Assembly: GCA_964486925.1 (NCBI GenBank)
Contig: CAZAOY010000001.1
Span: 62,001 to 126,000 of the forward strand
Reading direction: 5' to 3'
Source of the DNA: CAZAOY01 sp964486925
GTDB lineage: Bacteria; Bacillota; Clostridia; Oscillospirales; Ruminococcaceae
DNA: 64,000 nucleotides
Shown piece after piece: positions 17,747-26,797 of this stretch. The position numbers were made by a program, and so were the translations under genes. The notes below the pieces were generated by a model. It was not told the origin of the DNA. It saw only the letters and a list, made by a program, of their open reading frames with translations, and searched no databases. Positions within the stretch are counted from its first letter, which is position 1. Each line of letters opens with the position of its first letter.

Positions 17747-17853
17747 AAATAGGCAAAAAGATAACCTTTGATGAAAAGGTAAACTACATATCTCGAAGGT
17801 GTGATTTAGGTTTTGTTTAGTGGATGGTTTAGTAATATAGATTGGAGAAAGAT

Positions 17854-19044
17854 ATGGAAAGAACTGTAGGTACCGTTGTACGTGGGATAAGAGCACCTAT
17901 AATACGTAAAGGGGATGACTTAGCGTCGATAGTCGTATCATCTGTTACCCAAGCGGCAAAGGCTGAGGGGTTTAGCATACAAAATCGTGATGTTATTGCG
18001 GTGACAGAAGCGGTTGTTGCACGTGCCCAGGGTAACTATGCAACCACTGCGGATATTGCACAGGATGTAAAGGATAAGCTTTCGGGGGGAACAATAGGGG
18101 TAATCTTCCCGATATTAAGCCGAAATAGGTTTGCTATCTGCCTTCGTGGTATTGCTATGGGGGCGAAAAAGGTGGTGTTAATGCTAAGCTACCCATCTGA
18201 TGAGGTGGGGAATCACCTAGTAGATTTAGATATGTTGGATGAGAAGGGGATTAACCCTTATTCTGATGTGTTGACACTGGAAAGATATCGTGAGCTTTTT
18301 GGTGACAACAAGCACACCTTTACCGGTGTAGACTATGTGGATTACTATGGTTCACTTATTAAGGAAGCGGGTGCAGAGGTAGAGATTTTGTTCTCTAATA
18401 ACCCTAAGACCATCCTTGAATACACTAAGAACGTATTAACCTGTGATATACATACCCGCCAGAGAACTAAAAGGATACTAAAGCAGGCGGGCGCAAACGT
18501 TGTTTGTGGGCTTGATGATATACTTAATGCTCCTGTTAACGGCAGTGGATGTAACACAAAGTACGGGCTTTTAGGATCGAATAAAGCTACAGAGGATACC
18601 GTCAAGCTGTTTCCAAACGAATGCTTTGACTTTGTTGAGCAGGTGCACGCGAAGATGTTAGAGCTAACCGGCAAGAATGTCGAGGTTATGGTGTATGGTG
18701 ACGGAGCGTTTAAAGATCCGGTAGGAAAGATATGGGAGCTTGCCGACCCTGTTGTGTCCCCGGCATACACAAAGGGGCTTGACGGGACACCTAACGAGGT
18801 TAAGCTTAAATACCTTGCGGACAACAACTTTGCACACCTAAGCGGTGATGAGCTTAAGAAGGCGATATCCGACTACATCTCTAACAAGAGCGATGATCTG
18901 GTAGGGTCGATGGAATCCCAAGGCACTACTCCACGACGTTTAACCGATTTAATAGGGTCGCTATGTGACCTAACCTCCGGCTCGGGTGACAAAGGAACGC
19001 CGATTGTGTTGGTGTCAGGGTATTTTGATAACTATACTAACTAA
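17854..19044 (+). CDS. CofE-like protein (coenzyme F420:L-glutamate ligase family)
   Basis: A 396-residue protein of the F420-0:gamma-glutamyl ligase fold. Its N-terminus has the usual DDL and DVIAVTEAVVARAQG pattern. The family's known role is adding glutamate to F420 in archaea and actinobacteria. I see no other F420 gene in the window, and most Clostridia do not make F420, so the substrate may differ. ATG at 17854 follows GGAG; the TTG four codons upstream lies in that site. It is a monocistronic gene with its own promoter and terminator. Confidence 0.7.
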   Translation: MERTVGTVVRGIRAPIIRKGDDLASIVVSSVTQAAKAEGFSIQNRDVIAVTEAVVARAQGNYATTADIAQDVKDKLSGGTIGVIFPILSRNRFAICLRGIAMGAKKVVLMLSYPSDEVGNHLVDLDMLDEKGINPYSDVLTLERYRELFGDNKHTFTGVDYVDYYGSLIKEAGAEVEILFSNNPKTILEYTKNVLTCDIHTRQRTKRILKQAGANVVCGLDDILNAPVNGSGCNTKYGLLGSNKATEDTVKLFPNECFDFVEQVHAKMLELTGKNVEVMVYGDGAFKDPVGKIWELADPVVSPAYTKGLDGTPNEVKLKYLADNNFAHLSGDELKKAISDYISNKSDDLVGSMESQGTTPRRLTDLIGSLCDLTSGSGDKGTPIVLVSGYFDNYTN

Positions 19045-19074
19045 ATTTGTATAGATAGCTTTGGAATTAAATAG

Positions 19075-19107
19075 ACCGCTTTGCCATAAAAGGTAGAGCG
19101 GTTTTGT
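19075..19107 (+). terminator. Terminator after the CofE-like gene
   Basis: ACCGCT/AGCGGT with an inner TGCC/GGTA stem, followed by TTTGTTGT. Confidence 0.7.
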
Positions 19108-19323
19108 TGTAAATATATGTATAGCTATATATTAGAAGAATATGTAGCTATGCAACACAAGAGTCGTAAAGATATGGGGATACTTTTAAATGGTCATCAT
19201 AACACAAAGGTAAAACCATCCCTATAAAATATTTTTTCAAACTATATTTACTTTTAAATTTTTTGTGCTATAATATAAAGTGAATACGAATGATAAAAAA
19301 CTACAATTAAGGAGTTTTCTCTT

Positions 19324-19944
19324 ATGAATATATTGGTTATAGGGTGTGGAAAGGTTGGGTCAAGGCTCGCTATTGCACTCTCGAAGGAAGGTCATGATGT
19401 ATCGGTGGTTGAGAAGGAGGAATCCAATATCGAGCTACTGGGAGATGACTTTGTAGGATTTAAGACGGTAGGGATACCGATCGATCTGGATGTGCTAAAG
19501 CAGGCAGGGATTGAAAGCTGTGACGCGGTGGCGGCGGTTAGCCGTGACGATAACATCAACGTAATGGTATCGCAGGTGGCAAGTCAGATATTTAAAGTGC
19601 CAAAGGTTTTAGCTAGAATATATGACCCTAAGCGTGAGGACGTGTTCTCGCACTTTGGTCTGCATACAGTCTGTCCTACAAACCTTACAGTTTCTGCTGT
19701 GCGTTCTGCACTTACCGAACCTGAATTACCTAAGATGATAAACTTTGGGGCTCATACTATATCATTTATAACCGTGCCGATCGATAGCAATCTAGTGGGT
19801 AACTATGTTAGCGACCTGTCACTGGAGGAAAACCATTCGGTGTTTGCGGTTATGCATTCGGATCTGCTGCTTACTATGTACGAGGGGCAATCATTAAAGC
19901 TTAAACAGGGTGATAAGCTAATAGTAGCGGTAGTTGTGGACTAG
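19324..19944 (+). CDS. TrkA/KtrA-type potassium channel regulatory subunit
   Basis: 206 residues: an N-terminal RCK/TrkA-N Rossmann domain with GCGKVGSRLA, an acidic end of beta-2 (VVEKEE) and a C-terminal TrkA-C domain (from about 140). Such subunits bind NAD(H)/ATP or cyclic di-AMP and gate a Trk/Ktr potassium channel at the membrane. A TATAAT-like element lies near 19269. It is followed by a second TrkA-type gene, but no channel gene (TrkH/KtrB) is next to them. Confidence 0.85.
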   Translation: MNILVIGCGKVGSRLAIALSKEGHDVSVVEKEESNIELLGDDFVGFKTVGIPIDLDVLKQAGIESCDAVAAVSRDDNINVMVSQVASQIFKVPKVLARIYDPKREDVFSHFGLHTVCPTNLTVSAVRSALTEPELPKMINFGAHTISFITVPIDSNLVGNYVSDLSLEENHSVFAVMHSDLLLTMYEGQSLKLKQGDKLIVAVVVD

Positions 19945-20048
19945 TACTAATCTGCAATAAAACGCACAATGCCTAGAACCGTAGGCGTTGCTTTAGGTTT
20001 AATTGCAGCTTAGTATAAGGTTATGTTAACGGAATTTGGGGGTATGGT

Positions 20049-20711
20049 ATGAAACTAATAATTGTAGGCGGGGGTAAGGTTGGGTACTACCTATTAAAAA
20101 CCCTTATCGACCACGACCATGAGCCTGTTTTAATAGAACAGGATAAAAAGATCTGCACCACCATTGCAAACACTCTAGATGTTTCAATTATTATGGGGGA
20201 TGGAACTAGTATTGATATACTGGAAAAGGCTAAGACTCATGAGGCGCAGGCTTTAGTAGGTGTAACAGGTAAAGACGAGGATAACTTAATATGCTGTCAG
20301 CTTGCTAAAAAGCTGTTTGGTGTTCCTAAAACTATAGCAAAGGTAAACAACCCTAAGAATGCGGCGATACTAAAACAGCTAGGGGTAGATATTCCGCTTA
20401 GCTCTACTGATAATATAGCACGAATGTTAGAGCATGAGATAGATTCTTCTAATATTAAAAAGCTTATAAGCGTTAATAGCGGCGAGGCAACAATTAGTGA
20501 GATACTTTTACCGAAGAACTTTGAACTGGCTGATAAAGCCCTGTCTGAGGTAAGGCTACCGGTATCTTCGATAGTTATCTCCATCCACCGAAATAATCAA
20601 ACTATTATCCCGCGCGGTCACACAAAGCTACTGCCTGGGGATAGGGTGTTAATTATGACGCTGACTAATGATATCCATGAGATTAACAAAATATTAAAGC
20701 TTGATAACTAA
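20049..20711 (+). CDS. TrkA-type potassium uptake regulatory subunit, second copy
   Basis: 220 residues with the same layout as its neighbour: GGGKVGYYLL nucleotide loop, MGDGTS, a TrkA-N domain to about 130 and a TrkA-C domain ending in LLPGDRVLIMT. The two differ enough to be paralogues rather than a recent duplicate. They may act as a heteromeric ring on a channel encoded elsewhere. The gap between them is about 100 bp and may carry its own start signals. Confidence 0.85.
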   Translation: MKLIIVGGGKVGYYLLKTLIDHDHEPVLIEQDKKICTTIANTLDVSIIMGDGTSIDILEKAKTHEAQALVGVTGKDEDNLICCQLAKKLFGVPKTIAKVNNPKNAAILKQLGVDIPLSSTDNIARMLEHEIDSSNIKKLISVNSGEATISEILLPKNFELADKALSEVRLPVSSIVISIHRNNQTIIPRGHTKLLPGDRVLIMTLTNDIHEINKILKLDN

Positions 20712-20728
20712 TATATATATAGATATAT

Positions 20729-20770
20729 ATATAGCTACTATGTTTAGTATATAAAGCATAGTAGCTATAT
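20729..20770 (+). terminator. Hairpin after the TrkA pair
   Basis: AGCTACTATG/CATAGTAGCT with A-T extensions at the base. It lacks a clear T tract, so termination is uncertain. Confidence 0.4.
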
Positions 20771-20831
20771 AGCTAAAATAGCAACTCAAAACAGGTTGGA
20801 ATTATATAAATTAAGAAATTCCCATTAAATG

Positions 20832-20860
20832 TTGACAAAGGCGAAATAATGCTGTATAAT
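20832..20860 (+). promoter_or_regulatory. Promoter of the pseudokinase gene
   Basis: TTGACA, a 17-bp spacer, TATAAT: a consensus sigma-A promoter. Confidence 0.88.
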
Positions 20861-20926
20861 TAATTACATACTGTACGATGGGTGTAAGAACTATAAGGAG
20901 GTAGTAATACCTACTAATTAGCTTTA

Positions 20927-22792
20927 GTGGTACTACAGATTAACAATATGCAAAAGCGATGTATGAATTGTATGAGGTTAATCCCTGATACGCAAACGGA
21001 ATGTATCTACTGTGGGTATAGCTGTTACTCCAAAAATCCTATAGGTACATTAGAACAGGAGAGTGTCCTAGCAAATCAGTACATGATTGGAAGGGTGCTA
21101 GAGCTAAATAGCGAAGGTGTTTTGTATGCCGCATATGACGGTAAGCATGATCGTACTGTACAGATAAAGGAACTGCTTCCTAAAAATATCTGTTACCGTT
21201 CTCGGGATAGCCGCACGGTAATGGTAAACGAGGATAAAGCCTCCCAGTTTAACGTTATAAGCTCCCAGTTTGCAACTCTACATGAAAGGCTGGCTACATT
21301 AGGCTCTGCTTCTAGTGTTGTGCGCTGTTACAAGATAGTGGATGAGAATAATACCTTGTACGCCATCTACCAAAATACCAGTAGTAAGACGCTAACTGAA
21401 TATCTGGCGGATAACTATGGCGATATCAGTTGGCAAAGGGCAGAGGAGATGTTTATCCCTCTGGTATACGGTCTTAACACGATAAATAGCTTTGGGATAT
21501 CCCATAAAGGTATCTGTCCTGATAACATAATTCTAGAGAGCGACAAGGTGCTTAAGCTAACGGGGTTTAGCGTGGATTCTTTAAGGGTAGCAAACGCTAT
21601 AATGGATACCGAGTTTTATGAGGGGTATTCAGCTATAGAGCAGTACTATCAGGGGGCACAGTACGGTGAGTTTACCGATGTTTACTCCTTCTGTGCGGTG
21701 CTATACAAAGCCTTAACAGGGGTAACCCCAATAAACGCATTAGAGCGTGAACGAAGCGATATGCTAGTACATCCATGTCAGGTTAATCAGGGTATCCCAC
21801 GAGAGATAGGGGATGCACTAATGCGTGGGTTACGGATAGATTCAAGGGATCGTACCCAAAGCTTTAAAAACCTTATGAAGGAGCTTTATAGCGCACCTAT
21901 TGATAGACCGGGCAACTTTACAAGGCAGAATACAACACAGCTTCACCAGACAGCTAATAGCCCTAAACAGGACTCAACCCAGGCGTTTAACATCCAAAAG
22001 GGTGCGTACACCGCTATAAACGATGAGCCATTTGTAAAAGATAACGCAGATGAGGACGGCAAAGCTACAGAAAACGGCAAGAAAAAGCTTCCTATGTGGC
22101 TTCGCGTACTACTAATCTCGCTACCTATTATGTTAGCGGCGTTTGGTATAATATACTATGTTGTACTAGGTGGGAATAGTAACAATAAGCATAGCAGTAG
22201 TAGTTTAGTTGTGTCAGAGGAAAGCTCTGATGAGGAGGATTCATCCGAAGAAGAGGATGTTAGCTCTGAAGAATCGTCAGAAGAGTCAAGTGAGGAATCT
22301 TCTTCACAAAGCTCCAGTAGCTCCGAGGATACAAGGATTATTGTAGAAAAATTTGTGGGTAGATACTATTCTGACTTTGTGAATCTTGATAAGTATAAAG
22401 ACCAGTATGTTTTCAAGATAATTTATGACTACAGCGATATTGTGGATGTAGGTCAGGTTATTAGTCAAAGCATTGATAGTGGCGAGAAGATCCAGAAAGG
22501 CCAAACCCTAGAGTTAGTTGTAAGCCTAGGGGAGAGGTACTACACCCTTCCTCCGATTTCAGACGACAACGGAGTATCTGCAAACGCTAAGGAATATGCA
22601 GCAATTCTAAAGGACGCGGGTATTAAATATGAATTTGTTGATGAGAAGTCGGATGTTGTTGAGGTTGGAGATATTGTTAGGTTAAACTACTCTGATGGAG
22701 CGGTTATCGACCGCAAGGAGAATGTAGTTATCCTAATCTATGTTGCTTCGGGGCCTGAAAACGGTGTTGATATAAATGATGTTTTAAACTAG
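20927..22792 (+). CDS. Membrane PASTA protein with zinc ribbon and degenerate Ser/Thr kinase domain
   Basis: 621 residues. Domains in order: a CxxC...CxxC zinc ribbon (12-15, 26-29), a kinase fold (about 50-325), a membrane segment (about 390-415), a Ser/Glu-rich linker and two PASTA repeats outside. The kinase keeps the Lys of beta-3 (VQIKE, Lys81) but the HRD aspartate is Gly195 (HKGICPDN) and the DFG aspartate is Thr (TGF, 212-214), and the glycine loop is lost. It is probably a pseudokinase that senses cell-wall ligands. The AAGGAGG site is 26 nt before the GTG; an ATG at 20948 is another possible start but also lacks a close site. Confidence 0.8.
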   Translation: MVLQINNMQKRCMNCMRLIPDTQTECIYCGYSCYSKNPIGTLEQESVLANQYMIGRVLELNSEGVLYAAYDGKHDRTVQIKELLPKNICYRSRDSRTVMVNEDKASQFNVISSQFATLHERLATLGSASSVVRCYKIVDENNTLYAIYQNTSSKTLTEYLADNYGDISWQRAEEMFIPLVYGLNTINSFGISHKGICPDNIILESDKVLKLTGFSVDSLRVANAIMDTEFYEGYSAIEQYYQGAQYGEFTDVYSFCAVLYKALTGVTPINALERERSDMLVHPCQVNQGIPREIGDALMRGLRIDSRDRTQSFKNLMKELYSAPIDRPGNFTRQNTTQLHQTANSPKQDSTQAFNIQKGAYTAINDEPFVKDNADEDGKATENGKKKLPMWLRVLLISLPIMLAAFGIIYYVVLGGNSNNKHSSSSLVVSEESSDEEDSSEEEDVSSEESSEESSEESSSQSSSSSEDTRIIVEKFVGRYYSDFVNLDKYKDQYVFKIIYDYSDIVDVGQVISQSIDSGEKIQKGQTLELVVSLGERYYTLPPISDDNGVSANAKEYAAILKDAGIKYEFVDEKSDVVEVGDIVRLNYSDGAVIDRKENVVILIYVASGPENGVDINDVLN

Positions 22793-22798
22793 GTTTAT

Positions 22799-22838
22799 AC
22801 TAGAAAAGCAAGGGCAACCTTGTCCTTGCTTTTCTAGT
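22799..22838 (+). terminator. Hairpin after the pseudokinase gene
   Basis: A 15-bp perfect stem ACTAGAAAAGCAAGG/CCTTGCTTTTCTAGT. The T run is inside the 3' arm, not after it. Confidence 0.6.
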
Positions 22839-22884
22839 AAAATATAGCACTTGACGGTAAATTCTGTTAGGGGCAAGAAAATAT

Positions 22885-22961
22885 GCGCTCGTAGCTCAGT
22901 TGGATAGAGTGACAGACTCCGACTCTGTAGGTCGCTGGTTCGAATCCAGTCGGGCGTACCA
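22885..22961 (+). tRNA. tRNA-Arg(CCG)
   Basis: A full cloverleaf: acceptor GCGCTCG/CGGGCGT, D arm GCTC..GAGT, anticodon stem ACAGA/TCTGT around CTCCGAC (anticodon CCG), T arm CTGGTTCGAATCCAG, discriminator A and encoded CCA. Confidence 0.93.
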
Positions 22962-22973
22962 AGAATTTATTAA

Positions 22974-23004
22974 AAGCTGTCGAAAGACAGGCTTAGGTTT
23001 TTTT
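22974..23004 (+). terminator. Terminator of tRNA-Arg
   Basis: AAGCTGTC/GACAGGCTT with a GAAA loop and one bulge, followed by a seven-T run. Confidence 0.8.
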
Positions 23005-23081
23005 ATTAGGACATGCATTCTAGTTTAGGTCAAAGGATATAATATCGTATGGATTTATTGCTAGGATAAGGAGAACGAAAA

Positions 23082-23291
23082 ATGGATTGCCCTATTTGTG
23101 ATGAGAAAATGAAGCTCGGGTTTGTGAAGATACAAGATGCAGGTTTTAATATTCTAAATAATGTTACCTGGTACCCTATTGAAGAAAAAGACAAAAAAAT
23201 TCATAAAAAATACGTATCTCTTGATTTGAATGCGGAAGGCTTTTATTGTGAAACGTGTATGCATGTAGTTGCTATTATTAAACAGAAATAA
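23082..23291 (+). CDS. Small zinc-ribbon protein (DUF6487-like)
   Basis: 69 residues with two CxxC pairs (CPIC near residue 3, CETC near 57), the arrangement of small two-knuckle zinc ribbons of the DUF6487 type. No catalytic role is known to me. The RBS (AAGGAGAAC) fits. A decayed copy of this gene lies at 24047-24254. A short hairpin (TGTCGAA/TTCGACA, 23320-23340) follows. Confidence 0.65.
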   Translation: MDCPICDEKMKLGFVKIQDAGFNILNNVTWYPIEEKDKKIHKKYVSLDLNAEGFYCETCMHVVAIIKQK

Positions 23292-23355
23292 CCTATGTTA
23301 GCTTTAGTTTATTAAATGTTGTCGAATACGGTGTTCGACAGGCTATTAGTTTTCA

Positions 23356-23763
23356 GTGGAGAAATTTTATATAGAAGATTGGTATATTGGTATGCAATTA
23401 AAAATATTAAATAAGAATTTTACAATTTGTCAAATACATTCAATCTCTGATGTGGATTTTAACGATGAATATTGTTTTATATCAAAAACTGATGATGAGT
23501 TATCATTGGTTTGCTCAAGCGAGTGTGCGCCTGAAAACACAATAAATCGCAAAGATGATTGGATAGCGTTTAGAGTGGATGGGGTTCTTGACTTTTCACT
23601 TGTTGGGATCTTATCAAAAATAGCAACAGCATTAGCAGTAGAAAATATAAGCATTTTTGCAGTTTCAACCTATAATACAGACTATATTCTAATCAAACAA
23701 GACCAAGAATCTAAAGCAATTTCAGCTCTCGAAAACAAAGGTTATACGTTTTCAAAATCATAA
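23356..23763 (+). CDS. ACT-domain protein
   Basis: 135 residues. The C-terminal half (SLVGILSKIATALAVENISIFAVSTYNTDYILIK) is a clear ACT/CASTOR-type fold: VGILSKIATALA helix then the IFAVSTYNTDYILIK strands. The N-terminal half pairs with it as in two-ACT proteins. Such proteins bind amino acids; the ligand here is unknown. The start is GTG with a weak site, so the first few residues are uncertain. Confidence 0.7.
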   Translation: MEKFYIEDWYIGMQLKILNKNFTICQIHSISDVDFNDEYCFISKTDDELSLVCSSECAPENTINRKDDWIAFRVDGVLDFSLVGILSKIATALAVENISIFAVSTYNTDYILIKQDQESKAISALENKGYTFSKS

Positions 23764-24046
23764 TTCCAGAAGAGTCTTAAAGAAAAATCGTCAATATTGC
23801 ATTGCAGATGAATCTATTTAACATATGACTGATTCCCCGCATTGGCCGGCGAACTATTATAAGCGGTTTCTGTATATTACAACATCGACAAAATTACATT
23901 AGGTTGTGAGGGCAATTTTTTTGCATAGAATGAATATGATGGACGATATTTGGTGTTTGTTTGATTGTCAAATGCACCGTAGAAAATGATGTTAAACTTG
24001 GTATGGAGCAGATACAGCATTGTTTATGTGCAATAGGGAGAGTAAA

Positions 24047-24254
24047 ATAAATTATTCTGTTTGTACTCAAAGAATAGAATCCAGATTTTTGAAGATACAA
24101 TATGCAGGTTTCAATATTTTAATTATGTTATATGGTATCCTATAGAAGAGAAAAACAAAAAATTTATAAATAATATGTTACCCTATAATTAAATGGAGAA
24201 GGATTTTATTGTAAAACGTGTATGCATGTAATTGCTACTCTAAAACAAAAATAA
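24047..24254 (+). pseudogene. Decayed duplicate of the zinc-ribbon gene
   Basis: The stretch aligns along its length with the intact gene at 23082-23291: AAGATACAATATGCAGGTTT against AAGATACAAGATGCAGGTTT, then TATGGTATCCTAT, AGAAG(A)GAAAAA, and an almost identical end (AAAACGTGTATGCATGTA). It has lost the start codon (ATA), the first CxxC and the frame. The remaining 23764-24317 sequence holds no supported gene. Confidence 0.85.
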
Positions 24255-24317
24255 ACCCATGTTAGATTTTTTGACCCACAAATACAATGTTAACTTAAAA
24301 AGAGTTTGAGGTTTATT

Positions 24318-24869
24318 ATGATTTCAATGCAATATAATATAGCCCTACCAGCTGATTATGATATGGAAATAATCAAAAAGCGTGTCTATGATAATGGCAG
24401 TAAAACAGATGGATTTATTGATTTGAAGATGAAAGTGTATTTAATTGCTGAAAAGAGTAGATATGCAAATTGGAAAAATCAATATGCGCCATTTTACCTT
24501 TGGGATAAAGAAGATGGTATGAATACATTTTTATTAGGTGGTCCATTTAACAATATCATTAATTCATTTGGCAGACCTGCGGTAAATAACTGGATGGTTT
24601 TACATGAACAAGTTAAAAAATTATCAGATCAGCAATTTGGCATTCTGCAAAATTATCCAATTTATACCGACTGTGATTTTAAAGAACTGTGTGAGATAGA
24701 AGAAGCGAATTACTTTAAGTGGATTGCAGATAAATCGACGACAATTTATGTTACCGGTTATAACCCGAAAACTTGGGAGATATGTCGTTTTCATGTTTCT
24801 ACGGATTTGGAAATGCTTCAAGAGGTTGCAAAAGGCTCCTTGATTTATGATGTGTACCATGTTTCTTAG
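24318..24869 (+). CDS. DUF4865 family protein
   Basis: 183 residues starting MISMQYNIALPADYDM, the characteristic opening of DUF4865 proteins, with FLLGGPFNNIINSFGRP in the middle. The family has no established function that I know; members are soluble and often sit in small accessory clusters. The ATG at 24318 has a TTGAGG site 6 nt upstream; TTG at 24306 is less likely. Confidence 0.75.
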   Translation: MISMQYNIALPADYDMEIIKKRVYDNGSKTDGFIDLKMKVYLIAEKSRYANWKNQYAPFYLWDKEDGMNTFLLGGPFNNIINSFGRPAVNNWMVLHEQVKKLSDQQFGILQNYPIYTDCDFKELCEIEEANYFKWIADKSTTIYVTGYNPKTWEICRFHVSTDLEMLQEVAKGSLIYDVYHVS

Positions 24870-25007
24870 ATTTACTCAAACGAGATAGTGGTAGTCGAGT
24901 TTGTGTAATAGATGGTTTGTGGATTGATGAGGTTAGTACAGCCTACCTTTAGGTTATCTGAATATACCTAATGGGTGGCTGTATTTAAATTAGGAGGTGT
25001 AAAGCTT

Positions 25008-25412
25008 ATGATCAATGGAGTTGGGTTTGGAGGACACAAACCACCGGTGGTTCAAAAGAATACTGATGAGGTGGAGAGGTTAACACGACAGAAGGGTCTT
25101 TTGCAAAAGCAGTTAGACGCTTTAAAGTATAGTCAAAACGGTGCTGATACCCAGAATAAGCAGAAGGAGCTAAAACAAAAGATCCAAAAGCTCGAAAAGC
25201 AGATAGATAAGCTTTCAAAAGAGCCTGCCACAGAGCAAGCGAGCGAGCAACAGGCTGTTGCAGAAGCAGAAGCGGTTTCACAAGCCCAAAATAAATCTGC
25301 TTTAGATACTATAGCCGCTAAGCAACAGCAAAATAGGTTTGACGGTGTTAGTATTAATAACAAAGAGTTACTAAACGCAAAGGCACTATATTTAATTGAA
25401 AATAATCTTTAA
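25008..25412 (+). CDS. Hypothetical coiled-coil protein
   Basis: 134 residues. About residues 20-75 have a heptad pattern rich in Lys, Gln, Glu and Leu (coiled coil), followed by an Ala/Gln/Glu-rich stretch and a short C-terminal helix ending ALYLIENNL. No family recognised. AGGAGG lies 10 nt before the ATG at 25008; the frame opens earlier but has no better start. A terminator follows. Confidence 0.6.
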   Translation: MINGVGFGGHKPPVVQKNTDEVERLTRQKGLLQKQLDALKYSQNGADTQNKQKELKQKIQKLEKQIDKLSKEPATEQASEQQAVAEAEAVSQAQNKSALDTIAAKQQQNRFDGVSINNKELLNAKALYLIENNL

Positions 25413-25445
25413 ACAACGTATTAAGAGATTATTCTTCTACAGATA

Positions 25446-25510
25446 ACAACCATAAAAATTTAAGGTCTGGTAGTGTTACTATCATTCAAAAATTTTATGG
25501 TTGTTTTATG
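25446..25510 (+). terminator. Terminator after the coiled-coil gene
   Basis: ACAACCATAAAAATT pairs with AATTTTATGGTTGT (one bulge), then a T-rich tail. Between here and the next gene there is a promoter but no gene. Confidence 0.65.
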
Positions 25511-25562
25511 TATACTTATCTTTAATGAACCGAGGTTGTTATAAAACTTTACCGTTACTCTA

Positions 25563-25591
25563 TTGAAATTTTTTACAATGTGTGGTACAAT
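25563..25591 (+). promoter_or_regulatory. Promoter of the APH-like gene
   Basis: TTGAAA, a 17-bp spacer, TACAAT. It leaves a leader of about 140 nt. Confidence 0.7.
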
Positions 25592-25738
25592 AGCTAGTAT
25601 ATTAATAGGGTAGTAAAATACCGTGTTTTCACGTTTATATTTTGTGTAGGTATCACCCCTTTTAAGTTAAAAACGCAGTATTTAGTTACCCGTTTAACAG
25701 AAAGAACGACCATTAATAGGTTGACGAAGGGAGTTAAC

Positions 25739-26668
25739 ATGCTAGATAAAAATGATGTACTTAATATTCTTAACAGTAATTATGAGATAGCGTTTACCGA
25801 TGCAGAATTTCATAGAGAAGGAGGAAGCATCTCCTTTACAGCAACATCAGATGAAGCTAAATACTTTTTTAGAGTTATACGACCTGAGCTTTTTAAGTTA
25901 GCAAATCAATCTATCGAGATACATCTTTACCTACAGAGCAACAATTTCCCTGTGCCAAGCATTATACTAACGAGTGAAGGCAAACCATACTTTATGAATG
26001 TGGGCGAAGATGAAAACAATATGTGTATCCTTTATGAGTTTCTCGAGGGTGGGGAAACTACTGCAGAGGACGTTTCTGCTGTAGGGGAGCTTGTTGGAAA
26101 GCTACACCTGCTAATGAAGGATTTCAAAGGTGAGCTTAAACACCAAGATAGGTATTTTTTTATAGACAGATACATAGAGATACTTAGTAACAAAAACTAT
26201 CCTAGGGTGGATGAATACAAGGCTATAGGAGATATGCTTTGGGAGAGGGTGAAGGATCTGCCTCGGGGGTACTGTCACTGTGACCTGTATCCCGGTAATG
26301 TCTATAAATCAAAAGAGGGGGCACTTTATCTTCTGGATCTTGATACCTCTTGCGTTTCGTTTCCTATGTATGATGTTACATTGTTTTGCAACGAAACAAA
26401 CTACTTTGAATATACCGATGAAGGCTTTGAAAGGTCAAAGGTACGGCTGTCATGCTTTTTAGAGGGTTATCTAAAGTACTGCACCCTTACCGATGCCGAG
26501 CTAAAGGCTTTTTATTATCTTCATCCTATCTATCATTTTCAGTTACAAGCAATTATTGTAGAGATATATGGTGTAGACTGCAATGATGAACACTTTGAGG
26601 ATAATCAGCTTGACTGGATAGGTGGTTGGCTTAAAAGGGCAAAGCTTGAATTAGGATATAATGGTTAA
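25739..26668 (+). CDS. APH-family phosphotransferase (kinase-like fold)
   Basis: 309 residues. The catalytic loop is CHCDLYPGN (H-x-D-x4-N) and the metal motif is LLDLDT, as in aminoglycoside phosphotransferase/homoserine kinase II/CotS-type enzymes. An ATP-dependent small-molecule kinase is likely; the substrate is not visible, and it should not be read as aminoglycoside resistance without a close match. ATG at 25739 follows AAGGGAG. It stands alone under its own promoter. Confidence 0.8.
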   Translation: MLDKNDVLNILNSNYEIAFTDAEFHREGGSISFTATSDEAKYFFRVIRPELFKLANQSIEIHLYLQSNNFPVPSIILTSEGKPYFMNVGEDENNMCILYEFLEGGETTAEDVSAVGELVGKLHLLMKDFKGELKHQDRYFFIDRYIEILSNKNYPRVDEYKAIGDMLWERVKDLPRGYCHCDLYPGNVYKSKEGALYLLDLDTSCVSFPMYDVTLFCNETNYFEYTDEGFERSKVRLSCFLEGYLKYCTLTDAELKAFYYLHPIYHFQLQAIIVEIYGVDCNDEHFEDNQLDWIGGWLKRAKLELGYNG

Positions 26669-26797
26669 AACTGTAAGATGTGAGGTGGTTTAGGCGATCT
26701 CTATACCAGTTATTGTTAAACTATTAGTAGGAATTTTTGCAAAATTTCTGTGGATAATCTTAATGTGAAAAATATAGTAATGGTTTAGGGGGAGAGT

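Noticed and set aside
25739..26668. Aminoglycoside resistance gene
   Set aside because: The catalytic motif is shared by many APH-fold kinases and no specific resistance match is visible.
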